Source: Parvularcula sp. (GTDB lineage: Bacteria > Pseudomonadota > Alphaproteobacteria > Caulobacterales > Parvularculaceae). From it: a DNA stretch of 63,959 nucleotides. Both the position numbers and the translations under genes were made by a program. The stretch's first letter is position 1. Every line of letters begins with the position of its first letter. The stretch lies in the NCBI GenBank assembly GCA_002704915.1, contig PAIP01000047.1, positions 1-63,959 on the forward strand, written 5' to 3'. Shown piece after piece: positions 1 through 8,313 of this stretch. The notes beneath the pieces were generated by a model, which had not been told where the DNA came from, did not search any database, and worked only from the letters and a program-made list of their open reading frames with translations.

Positions 1-858
1 ATACAGCTCGCCGACCTTTCAGGCTCGCACAAGGACGCCCGCGTCACGGGCAAGGCGGCGTTAAACTGGACCGTCGCCGAGGGACATTTGCTTTATGCCT
101 TTGCCGCAAGAGGCTATAAGCCGGGCGGGTTCAATACGACAACGTCGGAGTTCGATCCGGAGACTGTCTGGAACTATGAAGTGGGCTGGAAGGGCTCTCT
201 TGCGGACGGTCGGGTCAATCTTCAGCTTGCGGCGTTTTATAATGACTTCAACAGTCTTCAGTTTGACGTCATAGAACCGAGCACGGGCACTGCCGGCGTC
301 GAAAATGTCGGCGCTGCCACCATCAAGGGTTTTGAGGGCCAGGTGCAGGGTCAGTTCGGCGGGCTCGGGTTCGATGCGGGATTCAGTTATCTCGATACAG
401 AGCTTTCAAGTCTTACGTTTATCAACGCAAGGCTGTTGCCTCCGGGACAGCTTGGGCCGCAATGTCCGATGGGCGTTGCTTCAAATCCGCCTGTCTGTTT
501 CGATTATGATCCGTTTACAATAACGACCTCCGGCGGCGACAATCTCTATTCGCCTGAGTGGACTTACAACTTTGGCGCAGAGTATGACTTTCAGGTGACG
601 CCGCGGGTTACCGTGACGCCGCGCCTTAATTACGGGTATCTTGGCAGCCGCTTCAATTACCTCGCCTATGGACCCGGCGACTTGCTTGAATCGCGCGGAT
701 TATTGTCTGCGTTGCTGACTATCCGTTTCGATGAGTGGCGGATCGAAGGATATGCGACAAACCTGACGGATAAAGACTATGTCGTTGGCCGCGCCGACAA
801 TAATGAGTTTTACGGGGCGCCCCGGCAATATGGCGTCAGGCTCGGCGTCACCTTTTAG
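1..858 (+). CDS. TonB-dependent receptor, C-terminal part (truncated by window start)
   Basis: The reading frame is open from base 1, so the signal peptide, TonB box and plug lie outside the window. The visible 285 residues are the last beta strands of an outer-membrane barrel: a Y-x-PGGFN turn, E-V-G-W-K-G strands, alternating aromatic strands, and a C-terminal strand ending in V-R-L-G-V-T-F with terminal Phe, the usual BamA recognition end. The late motif F-A-x-R-G-Y-K-P-G-G-F is characteristic of the sphingomonad/caulobacter receptor family that imports unknown carbon compounds rather than only siderophores. The serine hydrolase gene follows after 26 bases, so the two are probably cotranscribed. 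The ligand cannot be deduced from this fragment. Confidence 0.93.
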   Translation: MQLADLSGSHKDARVTGKAALNWTVAEGHLLYAFAARGYKPGGFNTTTSEFDPETVWNYEVGWKGSLADGRVNLQLAAFYNDFNSLQFDVIEPSTGTAGVENVGAATIKGFEGQVQGQFGGLGFDAGFSYLDTELSSLTFINARLLPPGQLGPQCPMGVASNPPVCFDYDPFTITTSGGDNLYSPEWTYNFGAEYDFQVTPRVTVTPRLNYGYLGSRFNYLAYGPGDLLESRGLLSALLTIRFDEWRIEGYATNLTDKDYVVGRADNNEFYGAPRQYGVRLGVTF

Positions 859-884
859 TTAGAGACGGAAAGACTGGATTCGTT

Positions 885-2141
885 GTGAGATTAAGAAACT
901 GCACAAGCCGCACCTTCGCCGCTTCATTGGCCGCTGCGTTCATCGCCCAGGCGACAGCGCCCGCTTTCGCGCAGCCGGCGCAAGCTCCCATGTCACCCGA
1001 CCGGGAGGGGGGCGGCTTGGAGTCCGATGTTCCGGTGGCCATTCAACAACTCCGCCGCGCCATGCTGTCCGCGGATGTTAATACGCTGACTTTCCGTTCC
1101 ATGGACACGCTGTTTTATACGCGCGTCGTTGGCCGCTCCGGACCGGTATGGGAGCTTCCTCGAGAGGACCGCGCCCTGGATTTCACCTATCGGTACAAGG
1201 GCGAAAGGCTCGATACGGACGGGTTTTTCGACAGGACCTACACCAACGCGCTGTTGATCATGAAAGACGGAAAGATCGTCACGGAAATCTACCGCAATAA
1301 TAGCGATGCGCAAACGCGGTTCATGTCCTGGTCGATGGCGAAGTCTATAACCTCAATGCTTGTTGGCGTCGCGCTTGAGCAAGGCCGCATTCGTTCTCTT
1401 GACGATCAGATAACGGAGTACATTCCGGAGCTCGTGGGCAGCGGCTATGAGGGCGTCACCATCCGCCAGATTCTGCAGATGCGTTCGGGCGTCGACTATG
1501 AAGAGCGTTATGATTTCGAGAATCCTGGCGTGGCGGCGACGAACCATGAAAACTCGCTTGTGCGTAATGTGACGCGCTTTGCGGATGCAGCGCGCACGCT
1601 GAAGCGCATTCATGAGCCGGGTTCGCATTTTCAATATAAAACCATCGATACGGCGGTTCTTGGCTGGCTGGTCGAGCGCGCCGCCGGGACCACTACTGCC
1701 GGGTTCATGGCCGCGAACATATGGGAGCCTCTCGGCGCCGAGAAGAACGGCTTCTTCATCATGGATGGCCCGCCCGGAGTAGGCCGCGAGTTTACCGGCG
1801 CCGGGTACAATGCGACATTGCGGGACTATGCGCGCCTGGGACAAATGATGCTGAATGGGGGAAAGGCCAATGGGCGGCGCATCTTGCCGGCGGAATGGGT
1901 CGACGTGGCGACTGCGCCGACAAATGGCGAAGAGGGTGAGCGGGGCGGTTACGGATATCAGTGGTGGACAGTCCCGCAATCGGACGCTTATTACGCGGCC
2001 GGATTGCAAGGCCAGTATATCTACGTCGATCCCAAGACAAAAACGGTGATTGTGAAACTCAGCTACTTCCCGCCGGGCGACTTTGCCGCCGGCGAGGAGA
2101 CCATGGCATTTTTCGAGGCGGCGTCGGCCTGGAAACCTTAA
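885..2141 (+). CDS. Exported serine hydrolase, beta-lactamase/EstB fold
   Basis: This is a 418-residue protein of the class C beta-lactamase/6-aminohexanoate-dimer hydrolase family. The S-x-x-K motif is S150-M-A-K153 (SWSMAKS), and Y205 in SGVDYEE is the likely catalytic tyrosine. A signal peptide with an Ala-rich core ending near AFAQ (residue 30) directly follows the GTG start, which is why this start is chosen although no ATG is available. Family members hydrolyse esters, amides or D-Ala peptides by an acyl-serine mechanism; here the enzyme is expected in the periplasm. Position between two TonB receptors suggests it cleaves an imported ester or amide; that is inference. The true substrate is unknown. 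Confidence 0.88.
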   Translation: MRLRNCTSRTFAASLAAAFIAQATAPAFAQPAQAPMSPDREGGGLESDVPVAIQQLRRAMLSADVNTLTFRSMDTLFYTRVVGRSGPVWELPREDRALDFTYRYKGERLDTDGFFDRTYTNALLIMKDGKIVTEIYRNNSDAQTRFMSWSMAKSITSMLVGVALEQGRIRSLDDQITEYIPELVGSGYEGVTIRQILQMRSGVDYEERYDFENPGVAATNHENSLVRNVTRFADAARTLKRIHEPGSHFQYKTIDTAVLGWLVERAAGTTTAGFMAANIWEPLGAEKNGFFIMDGPPGVGREFTGAGYNATLRDYARLGQMMLNGGKANGRRILPAEWVDVATAPTNGEEGERGGYGYQWWTVPQSDAYYAAGLQGQYIYVDPKTKTVIVKLSYFPPGDFAAGEETMAFFEAASAWKP

Positions 2142-2183
2142 ACCACTGACGCATGACGAGAGATTGAAATAAGCAGGCGGCGA

Positions 2184-3152
2184 TCAGAACCTGTCGAGAT
2201 CGTCGGCGATGGTCACATCGCCGTTGAATATGGCGCCTATTTCTGCCGCATAAGGCGCGGTGTCGATAGCGCCGGCGGCGCCTGTTGCGAGATGCGTGAC
2301 GACAAGATTTTTGACATTGGCGCGCTGCGCTAAGCGTCCAACCTCCCGAGGCGTGAGGTGATGCTCGGATAGATGGCGCGACATGTCCATCAAAGCTTTG
2401 TCCGGCATGTTCGGATTGGCGCGTTTGACGGCGGCGATGGTTTGTTCAAGATCGATCATCTCCGAAACGAGGAGATCGGCGTCTTTCGCAAGATTTTCCA
2501 CATTGTCGCTTGGTCCGGTGTCGCCGGTATAAACGATCGACCGCTCGGGCAGATCGAACCGGAAGGAGAGGGAATCGAAGCGTCGGTCGAGTTCGCTTCC
2601 TTCCGGAAAACTGTAATGAGTGTTTTCCGCGGCTGTCACGGTCAAGCCTTCAAGCGCAATGTTAGCGCCGTCGCGTATCTCGACGACGGAGACCATCGCC
2701 GCAGGGTCGGGCTTTTGCTCGTCCGGAACTCCATAGCCGGCTTCGGCGCTCGGCTGCATGGAGGCGACAAGACCCGCAACCATTTCCTCCGTTCCAGGCG
2801 GGCCGTAAACGGTCAGCACGCCCGGCGCATTTAACTGGAAGCGCAGACCGAGAACGGCCGCGAGACCGCCCGTATGATCGAAATGCAGATGGCTGATGAA
2901 AACGCCCTTCAGCCTCTGCAGGGGAATGCCTGCTGCGGCAAGGCGGCCGGCCGCGCCGTCGCCAATGTCGACCAGATAGACGCCGTTCTCAAGGACAAGC
3001 GCATTTGCGGGCTGTGAGCGGACTGCGTTGGCGAGGGGGCCGCCCTGAGTGCCGAGCGTGACAAATTCGCCTTGGCGGTCCTCAGCAAGTGCCGACACAA
3101 CCATAGTGCCCATAGCGAGGCACGCTATGGAAATACTGCGCAGCATCGCCAT
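2184..3152 (-). CDS. Exported metallo-beta-lactamase-fold hydrolase
   Basis: This is a 322-residue MBL-superfamily protein with the zinc motif H-x-H-x-D-H (SHLHFDHTGG) and later D (YTGDTGPSDN) and H (VTHLATG) ligands, giving a full dinuclear metal set. The architecture resembles arylsulfatase/RNase Z-like exported hydrolases. The frame is open 15 codons upstream, but ATG at 3152 is preferred: it has AGGGAGG six bases before it and begins a clear signal peptide (MLRSISIACLAMG to SALA). It starts 10 bases after the stop of the small secreted gene upstream, so the two form an operon. It is convergent with the serine hydrolase gene. Substrate is unknown; an ester, sulfate or lactone is plausible. 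Confidence 0.88.
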   Translation of the reverse strand: MAMLRSISIACLAMGTMVVSALAEDRQGEFVTLGTQGGPLANAVRSQPANALVLENGVYLVDIGDGAAGRLAAAGIPLQRLKGVFISHLHFDHTGGLAAVLGLRFQLNAPGVLTVYGPPGTEEMVAGLVASMQPSAEAGYGVPDEQKPDPAAMVSVVEIRDGANIALEGLTVTAAENTHYSFPEGSELDRRFDSLSFRFDLPERSIVYTGDTGPSDNVENLAKDADLLVSEMIDLEQTIAAVKRANPNMPDKALMDMSRHLSEHHLTPREVGRLAQRANVKNLVVTHLATGAAGAIDTAPYAAEIGAIFNGDVTIADDLDRF

Positions 3153-3162
3153 GAAAGCCTCC

Positions 3163-3435
3163 CTACGGTTGGCAGGCCGCCGCCGCGTTTCCTGCATCGG
3201 CCGAAAGATCCGCCAGCCAGATTTCGATATCCGTCACAGGCCAGGACGCTTCAAGCTCGGCGCGAAGCTCCTCATTTCCGTCCGTTTCATCGGCCAGACA
3301 GGCGCAATATTCTGCGGCCCCGGCCTCGTCGACGCCATCGGGCGCGCCTTCCATGCAAGCGGCTTCGAAATCGCTTGCGAAGGCCGGTGAAACAAGGGCG
3401 GCGACACTGGCCAGCACAATTAAACCATTCCGCAT
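3163..3435 (-). CDS. Small secreted cysteine-containing protein
   Basis: This 90-residue protein starts with a strong signal peptide (about residues 1-20, ending SPAFAS). The mature part is acidic, with three cysteines (in EAACM and YCACL) before mid-protein and one near the C-terminus (AACQP), so two disulfides are possible. A GGAG ribosome site precedes the ATG. It is the first gene of an operon with the MBL-fold hydrolase. I do not recognise a family with confidence; acidic small periplasmic proteins of this shape are common in alphaproteobacteria. A chaperone or accessory role for the neighbouring hydrolase is only a guess. Confidence 0.7.
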   Translation of the reverse strand: MRNGLIVLASVAALVSPAFASDFEAACMEGAPDGVDEAGAAEYCACLADETDGNEELRAELEASWPVTDIEIWLADLSADAGNAAAACQP

Positions 3436-3503
3436 GTCTGCTCCAATTTTAGCGTTTGGTTAAATCAAGGAAGAGCGGCGCTTTGGGCGCCGCCGATCCG
3501 TTA

Positions 3504-6038
3504 TTAAAAATCGGCGCTGATGCGCAATCCGTAGGTGCGCGGGGGTTCTACCGACGCCGCGGCGATGTCGCCTGAGCCGACCTGCGCGATTGATCTGACA
3601 AACGCGTTTGTGACATTGCGCATATAGCCGGTGACGCTCCAGACGCCATCATTCGGTCTGAGAGTGAGGGAGGCGTCAGCGGTGATCACATCATCTTCAA
3701 TCTGTGTGGGAAGATATTGAAAGCCGATCACGCGCTCGCCGCGGTAGCGCGCATCGAAAGTTCCTGTGAGCGTGTACTGACCGAGGTTGAATGTTTGGTT
3801 GACGCCGAGGCTTAAAGTCCAGTCCGGGGAATAGAGCGCGTCTTTGCCAGAGCAATCGATATCGAAGCTGCGGGACGCCGTGCCGGGAGGCGGTGCGGGA
3901 TTGATCACCTGCGTGAAGTCGCAGCCCGTAACCGGGGTCAGGAAGTTCGGGGGATCGGTATCGTCGGAGAGATCGACCTGATTGAACTGGAAGTTATCGT
4001 AGGTCGCATCGAGATACTGAACACCGCCCCTGATCAGGGTCGTTTCCGTCGCCGCGAACTGGAAATCGACTTCCACGCCTTTGACGCTCGATTCGCCCAC
4101 ATTTCTCGTTGCAAATGAATTGTTGCCGCGGGCATCGACCGTTAAGGCTGCGAGTTGCTGATCTTCATACTCCCAGTAAAAACCTTCGATATTGATTTCG
4201 AGCGTATTGTCGAAAAAGCGGTTCTTCGCGCCTATTGTGTAGGCGTCGATGAATTCTGGCGCGTAGGATTCAAGACCGAAGGCTGTATTGAAACCGCCGG
4301 CGCGAAACCCGTTTTCAAAGCTTGCATAAACAAGATTGTCTTCCGTCAGATCGTATTCAAGTCCGACGCGATAGGTGACTTCCTCATCGCCGTCTTCGAG
4401 ACCGACAAGGTCGTTTGGCGTGACAATGAACAGTGCGCCTGGAACAGCGACAGGGCCGCCGGGTGTCGAAATAATGTCGAACGGGCCAAGCGGGCTGACG
4501 ACAGGCACGCCAATCGGGTTTGTGGCCGCTTGGGCGAGAATCGCTTGAGGCGGCACAGCGAGTGCGCCGGCCGGGAAGGCGGCGAGTTGCTCGGCAAGGG
4601 TGAGCTCTGCGGGCATGGACGGAATATCGGGACAGCTTGGCGGCCCGGCGGGAGGCTCGTCAAGGCAAACGATGGTGAAAGACTGTCCGATATTATCGAA
4701 CTCCCGGGATTCGTCAGTATACCGCACGCCGCCGACAACTCTGAACTTGTCAGTGATGTTAAATGTGCCGCGCGCAAAGAAGGCGAGCGATTCAGTTTTG
4801 CTGTCGAAGTCGTTATTGTTGCCGACTGCAAACTGATTGAACGTGTTTACGCCTTTGACGGTCTCATCGAAATAATAACCGCCAAGGATCCAGTCGAGCT
4901 TTCCAATATCGCCGGAAAGACGCGCTTCAAAGCTGAATTGTTCCGCTTCATCCTGGACGATGGCCGCTTTGAAGGGAGGGCCGTTCAATTGATTGTCCAG
5001 TTCCGAAACCCGGTAAGCGGGGATCACGACAAGATCTGCAAAGCCAAGGTCGAAATTGACTTCCGCATTGACGCCCCAATAGGTGTCGCTCCTGTTCGGA
5101 TAGATGAAACCTTCGACCGGCTGGAAACCGGGCGCTGTCGTTGCGTTGTCCGCAATGAACTGAAGCGTGGAAGGAACGTGAAGGCCCGAGAAATCCGGCG
5201 CGCCGAGCGGCACGAACACGCGATTGGGCACTTCAAAGCCTGGATTGAACGGGGCGAATGCGTAATAGCCTTCAATCTGGAGGCCAGGCCCCGTGCCTTG
5301 GGATTTTGCGTAATCGCCGGATACCCTCGCATTGATGGAATCGTTGATTTCAAAATAGAGTTGTCCGCGAAGCGCGATCTCTTCCGCGGAGGAGGTGCCG
5401 TCTTCGAAATAGCCGTCATGATTTGTATAGGTTCCGGCGAACCGTGCAGCGACATTGTCCGAGATGGGGATGTTGCCATAGCCGGTGGCTTCGACGGAAT
5501 CGTAGTTTCCGTAACCAACCGATAAGCCTCCGCTCGTCTGTCCCAAAACCGGTTTGTTGGGAATGATGTTGATCGCGCCGCCGGTGGAATTTCGGCCGTA
5601 AAGCGTCCCTTGAGGGCCTTTCAGCACTTCCACGCGATCGAGGTCGAGAAACGAGGCGATCGTGGACGAGGGGCGGCCGATATAAACGCCGTCGATATTG
5701 AAGGCGATCGCCGGGTTGGTGAAACCGTTATTCGAAAAATTTCCGACACCGCGAACGAAATAGCCCATATTGGCGCCGCCGGTGTTCGTCACGTAAAGAG
5801 CCGGCGCCACTTTGTTTAGGGATGCGGCGTCAAGCACCCCGAGCTGGCGCAGCTCTTCGCCTGTCGCCGCATTGATCGGTATGGCGGCGTCCTGTAGCGA
5901 TTCTTCGGTTTTCTGGGCCGTCACGACGATGGTGTCGAGGCCGCGCTGGCTCGTTCCGTCCTGCGCATGCGCAGGCGCCGAAAGAATGACAAGCGCCGCT
6001 GACGCAGCGGACAAGTTGAGCGCTGATGTGATCCGCAC
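3504..6038 (-). CDS. TonB-dependent receptor
   Basis: This is an 844-residue full-length receptor: signal peptide (to SAPAHAQ), TonB box-like D-T-I-V-V-T-A-Q, plug domain with G-V-G-N-F and the V-L-K-G-P-Q-G-T-L-Y-G-R-N-S-T-G-G-A-I-N signature, then a 22-strand barrel ending in I-S-A-D-F with terminal Phe. The longer frame reaches 6080, but GTG at 6038 has GGGAGGG five bases upstream and begins the signal peptide. It is transcribed away from a LysR gene, with 110 bases between. Long extracellular loops (for example around residues 440-520, rich in Pro and Ala) suggest a bulky or hydrophobic ligand. Linkage to aromatic catabolic genes makes aromatic-compound import plausible but unproven. Confidence 0.93.
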   Translation of the reverse strand: MRITSALNLSAASAALVILSAPAHAQDGTSQRGLDTIVVTAQKTEESLQDAAIPINAATGEELRQLGVLDAASLNKVAPALYVTNTGGANMGYFVRGVGNFSNNGFTNPAIAFNIDGVYIGRPSSTIASFLDLDRVEVLKGPQGTLYGRNSTGGAINIIPNKPVLGQTSGGLSVGYGNYDSVEATGYGNIPISDNVAARFAGTYTNHDGYFEDGTSSAEEIALRGQLYFEINDSINARVSGDYAKSQGTGPGLQIEGYYAFAPFNPGFEVPNRVFVPLGAPDFSGLHVPSTLQFIADNATTAPGFQPVEGFIYPNRSDTYWGVNAEVNFDLGFADLVVIPAYRVSELDNQLNGPPFKAAIVQDEAEQFSFEARLSGDIGKLDWILGGYYFDETVKGVNTFNQFAVGNNNDFDSKTESLAFFARGTFNITDKFRVVGGVRYTDESREFDNIGQSFTIVCLDEPPAGPPSCPDIPSMPAELTLAEQLAAFPAGALAVPPQAILAQAATNPIGVPVVSPLGPFDIISTPGGPVAVPGALFIVTPNDLVGLEDGDEEVTYRVGLEYDLTEDNLVYASFENGFRAGGFNTAFGLESYAPEFIDAYTIGAKNRFFDNTLEINIEGFYWEYEDQQLAALTVDARGNNSFATRNVGESSVKGVEVDFQFAATETTLIRGGVQYLDATYDNFQFNQVDLSDDTDPPNFLTPVTGCDFTQVINPAPPPGTASRSFDIDCSGKDALYSPDWTLSLGVNQTFNLGQYTLTGTFDARYRGERVIGFQYLPTQIEDDVITADASLTLRPNDGVWSVTGYMRNVTNAFVRSIAQVGSGDIAAASVEPPRTYGLRISADF

Positions 6039-6113
6039 GTTATCCCTCCCTAGTTTAATTTTTTTGTTGAGAGGGAGCATGCGTTAGTCTTATGGATAAG
6101 AGAAATTGTTTGT

Positions 6114-6133
6114 ATTGATAAAAAATCATCAAT
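6114..6133. promoter_or_regulatory. Candidate LysR operator in the receptor/lysR divergent promoter
   Basis: ATTGAT and ATCAAT are perfect inverted arms separated by 8 A/T-rich bases. The site contains the T-N11-A layout of LysR-type binding sites and lies 15 bases before the lysR start, inside the divergent intergenic region. Autoregulation and control of the adjacent TonB receptor gene are therefore plausible. No binding data; assignment rests on symmetry and position. Confidence 0.4.
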
Positions 6134-6148
6134 AGATATGATGGATTT

Positions 6149-7069
6149 ATGCGGTTTAAGGGGCTGGATCTCAACCTTCTTGTGGCGATGGATGTCTTGC
6201 TCGACGAGCAAAGCGTCTCCCGCGCAGCTGAGCGCATGAATGTCAGCCAGCCGGCGATGAGCGCCGCGCTGACGCGGATTCGCGAATATTTTGCTGACCC
6301 TATCCTGCAGCTGCACGGCAAGCGAATGATTCCGACCGCCCACGCCATTCGCCTTCAGCCGAGACTGAAGGAATTGCTCCGAGACCTCGACGTCCTTATT
6401 TCCGAATCGTCTCAATTCGATCCGACAAAATCAGAGCGCCGTTTTCGGATCGGGACATCTGATTATCTCCTCGCGGTGCTGTTTCCATCGGTGACGCAGG
6501 AAATAGAACGGACGGCGCCAGGCATCCGCATTGAGACGATCCAGCCGTCCGATTCCATGTCGTCGACACTCGATCAGGGCTTCCTGGATCTCATTATTTC
6601 TCCAGAGTATATGTTGTCATCGGACCATCCGACGGAGCTGTTGTTCGAAGAGGATTATGTTGTCGTCGGCTGGTCAAAGAACCCGGCCTTCCGGCGGCGA
6701 AAGCTGACGCAGGAAGATTTCTTTAAAGCGGGTCACGTGGCGGTCGAACTGGGGCGGGTCCGGCGCACGTCTTTTGCAGAGGCTCATCTGCAGGAGATGC
6801 CGCGAGAGCGGCGCATTGACATGAATGTCTCATCATTCCTTGTGGCGCCGGAAATGGTTGTCAACTCCATGCGTTTAACCGTGATGCAAAGACGGCTCGC
6901 GCTATTGTTCGCCGAGCGGCTGGACATTGCGATGTCGGAAATGCCGTTTCCTTTTCCGAAAATGCAGGAGATGATCCAGTATCACACGACCCGTGAGAAC
7001 GATCCGGGTCTGCGCTGGCTGACGGATCTCATTAAAAGGCACGCCACTCCAAGTAATAAGAAAAAATGA
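6149..7069 (+). CDS. LysR-family transcriptional regulator
   Basis: This 306-residue protein has an N-terminal winged helix (about residues 1-65; SVSRAAERMNVSQPAMSAAL is the helix-turn-helix) and a LysR substrate-binding domain of about 200 residues. The opening M-R-F-K-G-L-D-L-N-L-L and the sequence after the HTH resemble the NodD/sphingomonad aromatic-regulator branch. It sits between a divergent TonB receptor gene and the long catabolic operon that begins 100 bases downstream on the same strand, so it is the best candidate for inducer-dependent control of both. The inducer is unknown. Start is supported by the HTH beginning at the usual distance from Met1. Confidence 0.9.
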   Translation: MRFKGLDLNLLVAMDVLLDEQSVSRAAERMNVSQPAMSAALTRIREYFADPILQLHGKRMIPTAHAIRLQPRLKELLRDLDVLISESSQFDPTKSERRFRIGTSDYLLAVLFPSVTQEIERTAPGIRIETIQPSDSMSSTLDQGFLDLIISPEYMLSSDHPTELLFEEDYVVVGWSKNPAFRRRKLTQEDFFKAGHVAVELGRVRRTSFAEAHLQEMPRERRIDMNVSSFLVAPEMVVNSMRLTVMQRRLALLFAERLDIAMSEMPFPFPKMQEMIQYHTTRENDPGLRWLTDLIKRHATPSNKKK

Positions 7070-7094
7070 TAGAGATATATAAAGACAATAAGTT

Positions 7095-7128
7095 TTTCAA
7101 ATAGAATAGGCGCCTCTAATCTTTGAAA
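7095..7128. promoter_or_regulatory. Nested dyad upstream of the catabolic operon
   Basis: TTTCAAA (7095) and TTTGAAA (ending 7128) are outer arms. AGGCGCCT (7108-7115) is a perfect inner palindrome with exactly the same centre, between 7111 and 7112. Over the 17 half-site positions 13 match. The site lies about 40 bases before the operon's first gene, which fits an operator for the LysR protein or another dimeric regulator. Confidence 0.45.
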
Positions 7129-7169
7129 GCGAAGATGCCCGGCCAACGGGCGCGTCAGGGAGGTTGGTC

Positions 7170-8279
7170 TTGAAAATTCTCGTCATTGGCGGCGGCATTG
7201 GCGGCCTGACGGCGGCGATCGCGTTGCGGCGGAAGGGTTTCGCCGTGGACGTTATCGAAAAAGACCCGGACTGGTCGGTCTATGGCGTCGGTATCATTCA
7301 ACAAGCAAATGTCGTTCGCGCCGTGGCCGGGCTTGGCATTCTCGACGATTATCTTGACGCGGGCGTAGGCTTCGATGCGGTCGAAATCTACAAACCCGAT
7401 GGCGAGCGTGTCGCGCGCTTTCCAACGCCGAAACTCGCGGAAGGCTATCCGTCGAATTTAGGGATAGGCCGTCCGCAGCTTCACAAGGTTCTGGGCGACA
7501 ATGCAATGAAAGCCGGCGCCAAAATCCGGCTTGGCGTCATTGTCGAAACGATGAACCAGGATGACGATGGCGTCCATGTTGAGTTTTCCGACGGCTTTGA
7601 GGGCCGCTATGACGTCGTGGTCGGCGCCGACGGTTTGTATTCGCAGACCCGGCGAACGGAGTTTCCGGAGGCGAAGGAGCCCGAGTTCACCGGCCAGTCA
7701 GTGTGGCGCTACAACTTTCCGCGTGCGGAGGGTCTTGATTGCCTTCAGGCTTATGAAGGGCCCATGGGTGTGGGGCTTGTGCCGCTTTCCAAAGAACTAA
7801 TGTATATGTATGTGACGACGCCGGAGCCGGGCAATCCTCGCTATGAGCGCGAGGGACTGGCGGAGAAAATGCGCGGAAAGCTAGAGCAGGCGGCGCCGCA
7901 GATACGGATGCTCGCCGATCAGATCACCGACGACGAAGGCGTGGTTTACAAGCCTCTTGAATGGCATTTCGTCGAGGGCCCCTGGCACAAGGGGCGCATC
8001 GTGCTTATCGGCGATGCGGTTCACGGCACGACCCCGCATCTCGGACAGGGTGCCGGAATGGCCATCGAGGATGCCGTAGTCCTCGCAGAAGAGCTTGCCT
8101 CGCATCCGGAGGATATTGAAGCGGCTTTTGCAGCCTATCGCGCCAGACGTTACGAGCGTTGCAAGGCGATCGTCGACATGTCGGTGTCGATCTGCATGGG
8201 CCAGCTCGGCAAGGGGCCGCTCGTGAACAATGCGGCGGCGACACAGCAAATGTTCGAACTGACGGCGCAGCCGATTTAG
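7170..8279 (+). CDS. FAD-dependent aromatic monooxygenase (class A)
   Basis: This 369-residue enzyme belongs to the salicylate hydroxylase/6-hydroxynicotinate 3-monooxygenase group. It has the FAD-binding G-G-G-I-G-G fingerprint at the N-terminus, the D-G motif (VVGADGLYSQTR) and the second FAD motif G-D-A-V-H-G-T-T-P-H-L-G-Q-G-A-G. Such enzymes hydroxylate or oxidatively decarboxylate an activated ring using NAD(P)H and O2. Two TTG codons could start it; TTG at 7170 is chosen because AGGGAGG lies six bases upstream and the first residues are the Rossmann strand. First gene of the catabolic operon; it probably makes the catechol-type substrate for the next gene product. The exact substrate is not deducible. 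Confidence 0.9.
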   Translation: MKILVIGGGIGGLTAAIALRRKGFAVDVIEKDPDWSVYGVGIIQQANVVRAVAGLGILDDYLDAGVGFDAVEIYKPDGERVARFPTPKLAEGYPSNLGIGRPQLHKVLGDNAMKAGAKIRLGVIVETMNQDDDGVHVEFSDGFEGRYDVVVGADGLYSQTRRTEFPEAKEPEFTGQSVWRYNFPRAEGLDCLQAYEGPMGVGLVPLSKELMYMYVTTPEPGNPRYEREGLAEKMRGKLEQAAPQIRMLADQITDDEGVVYKPLEWHFVEGPWHKGRIVLIGDAVHGTTPHLGQGAGMAIEDAVVLAEELASHPEDIEAAFAAYRARRYERCKAIVDMSVSICMGQLGKGPLVNNAAATQQMFELTAQPI

Positions 8280-8313
8280 AACGGCTCTCGCTCTGAAGGC
8301 AAAGGATTAAACT

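Noticed and set aside
4155-5525. 456-codon open frame antisense to the TonB receptor
   Set aside because: Shadow frame; the receptor reading is fully supported by motifs and start signals.
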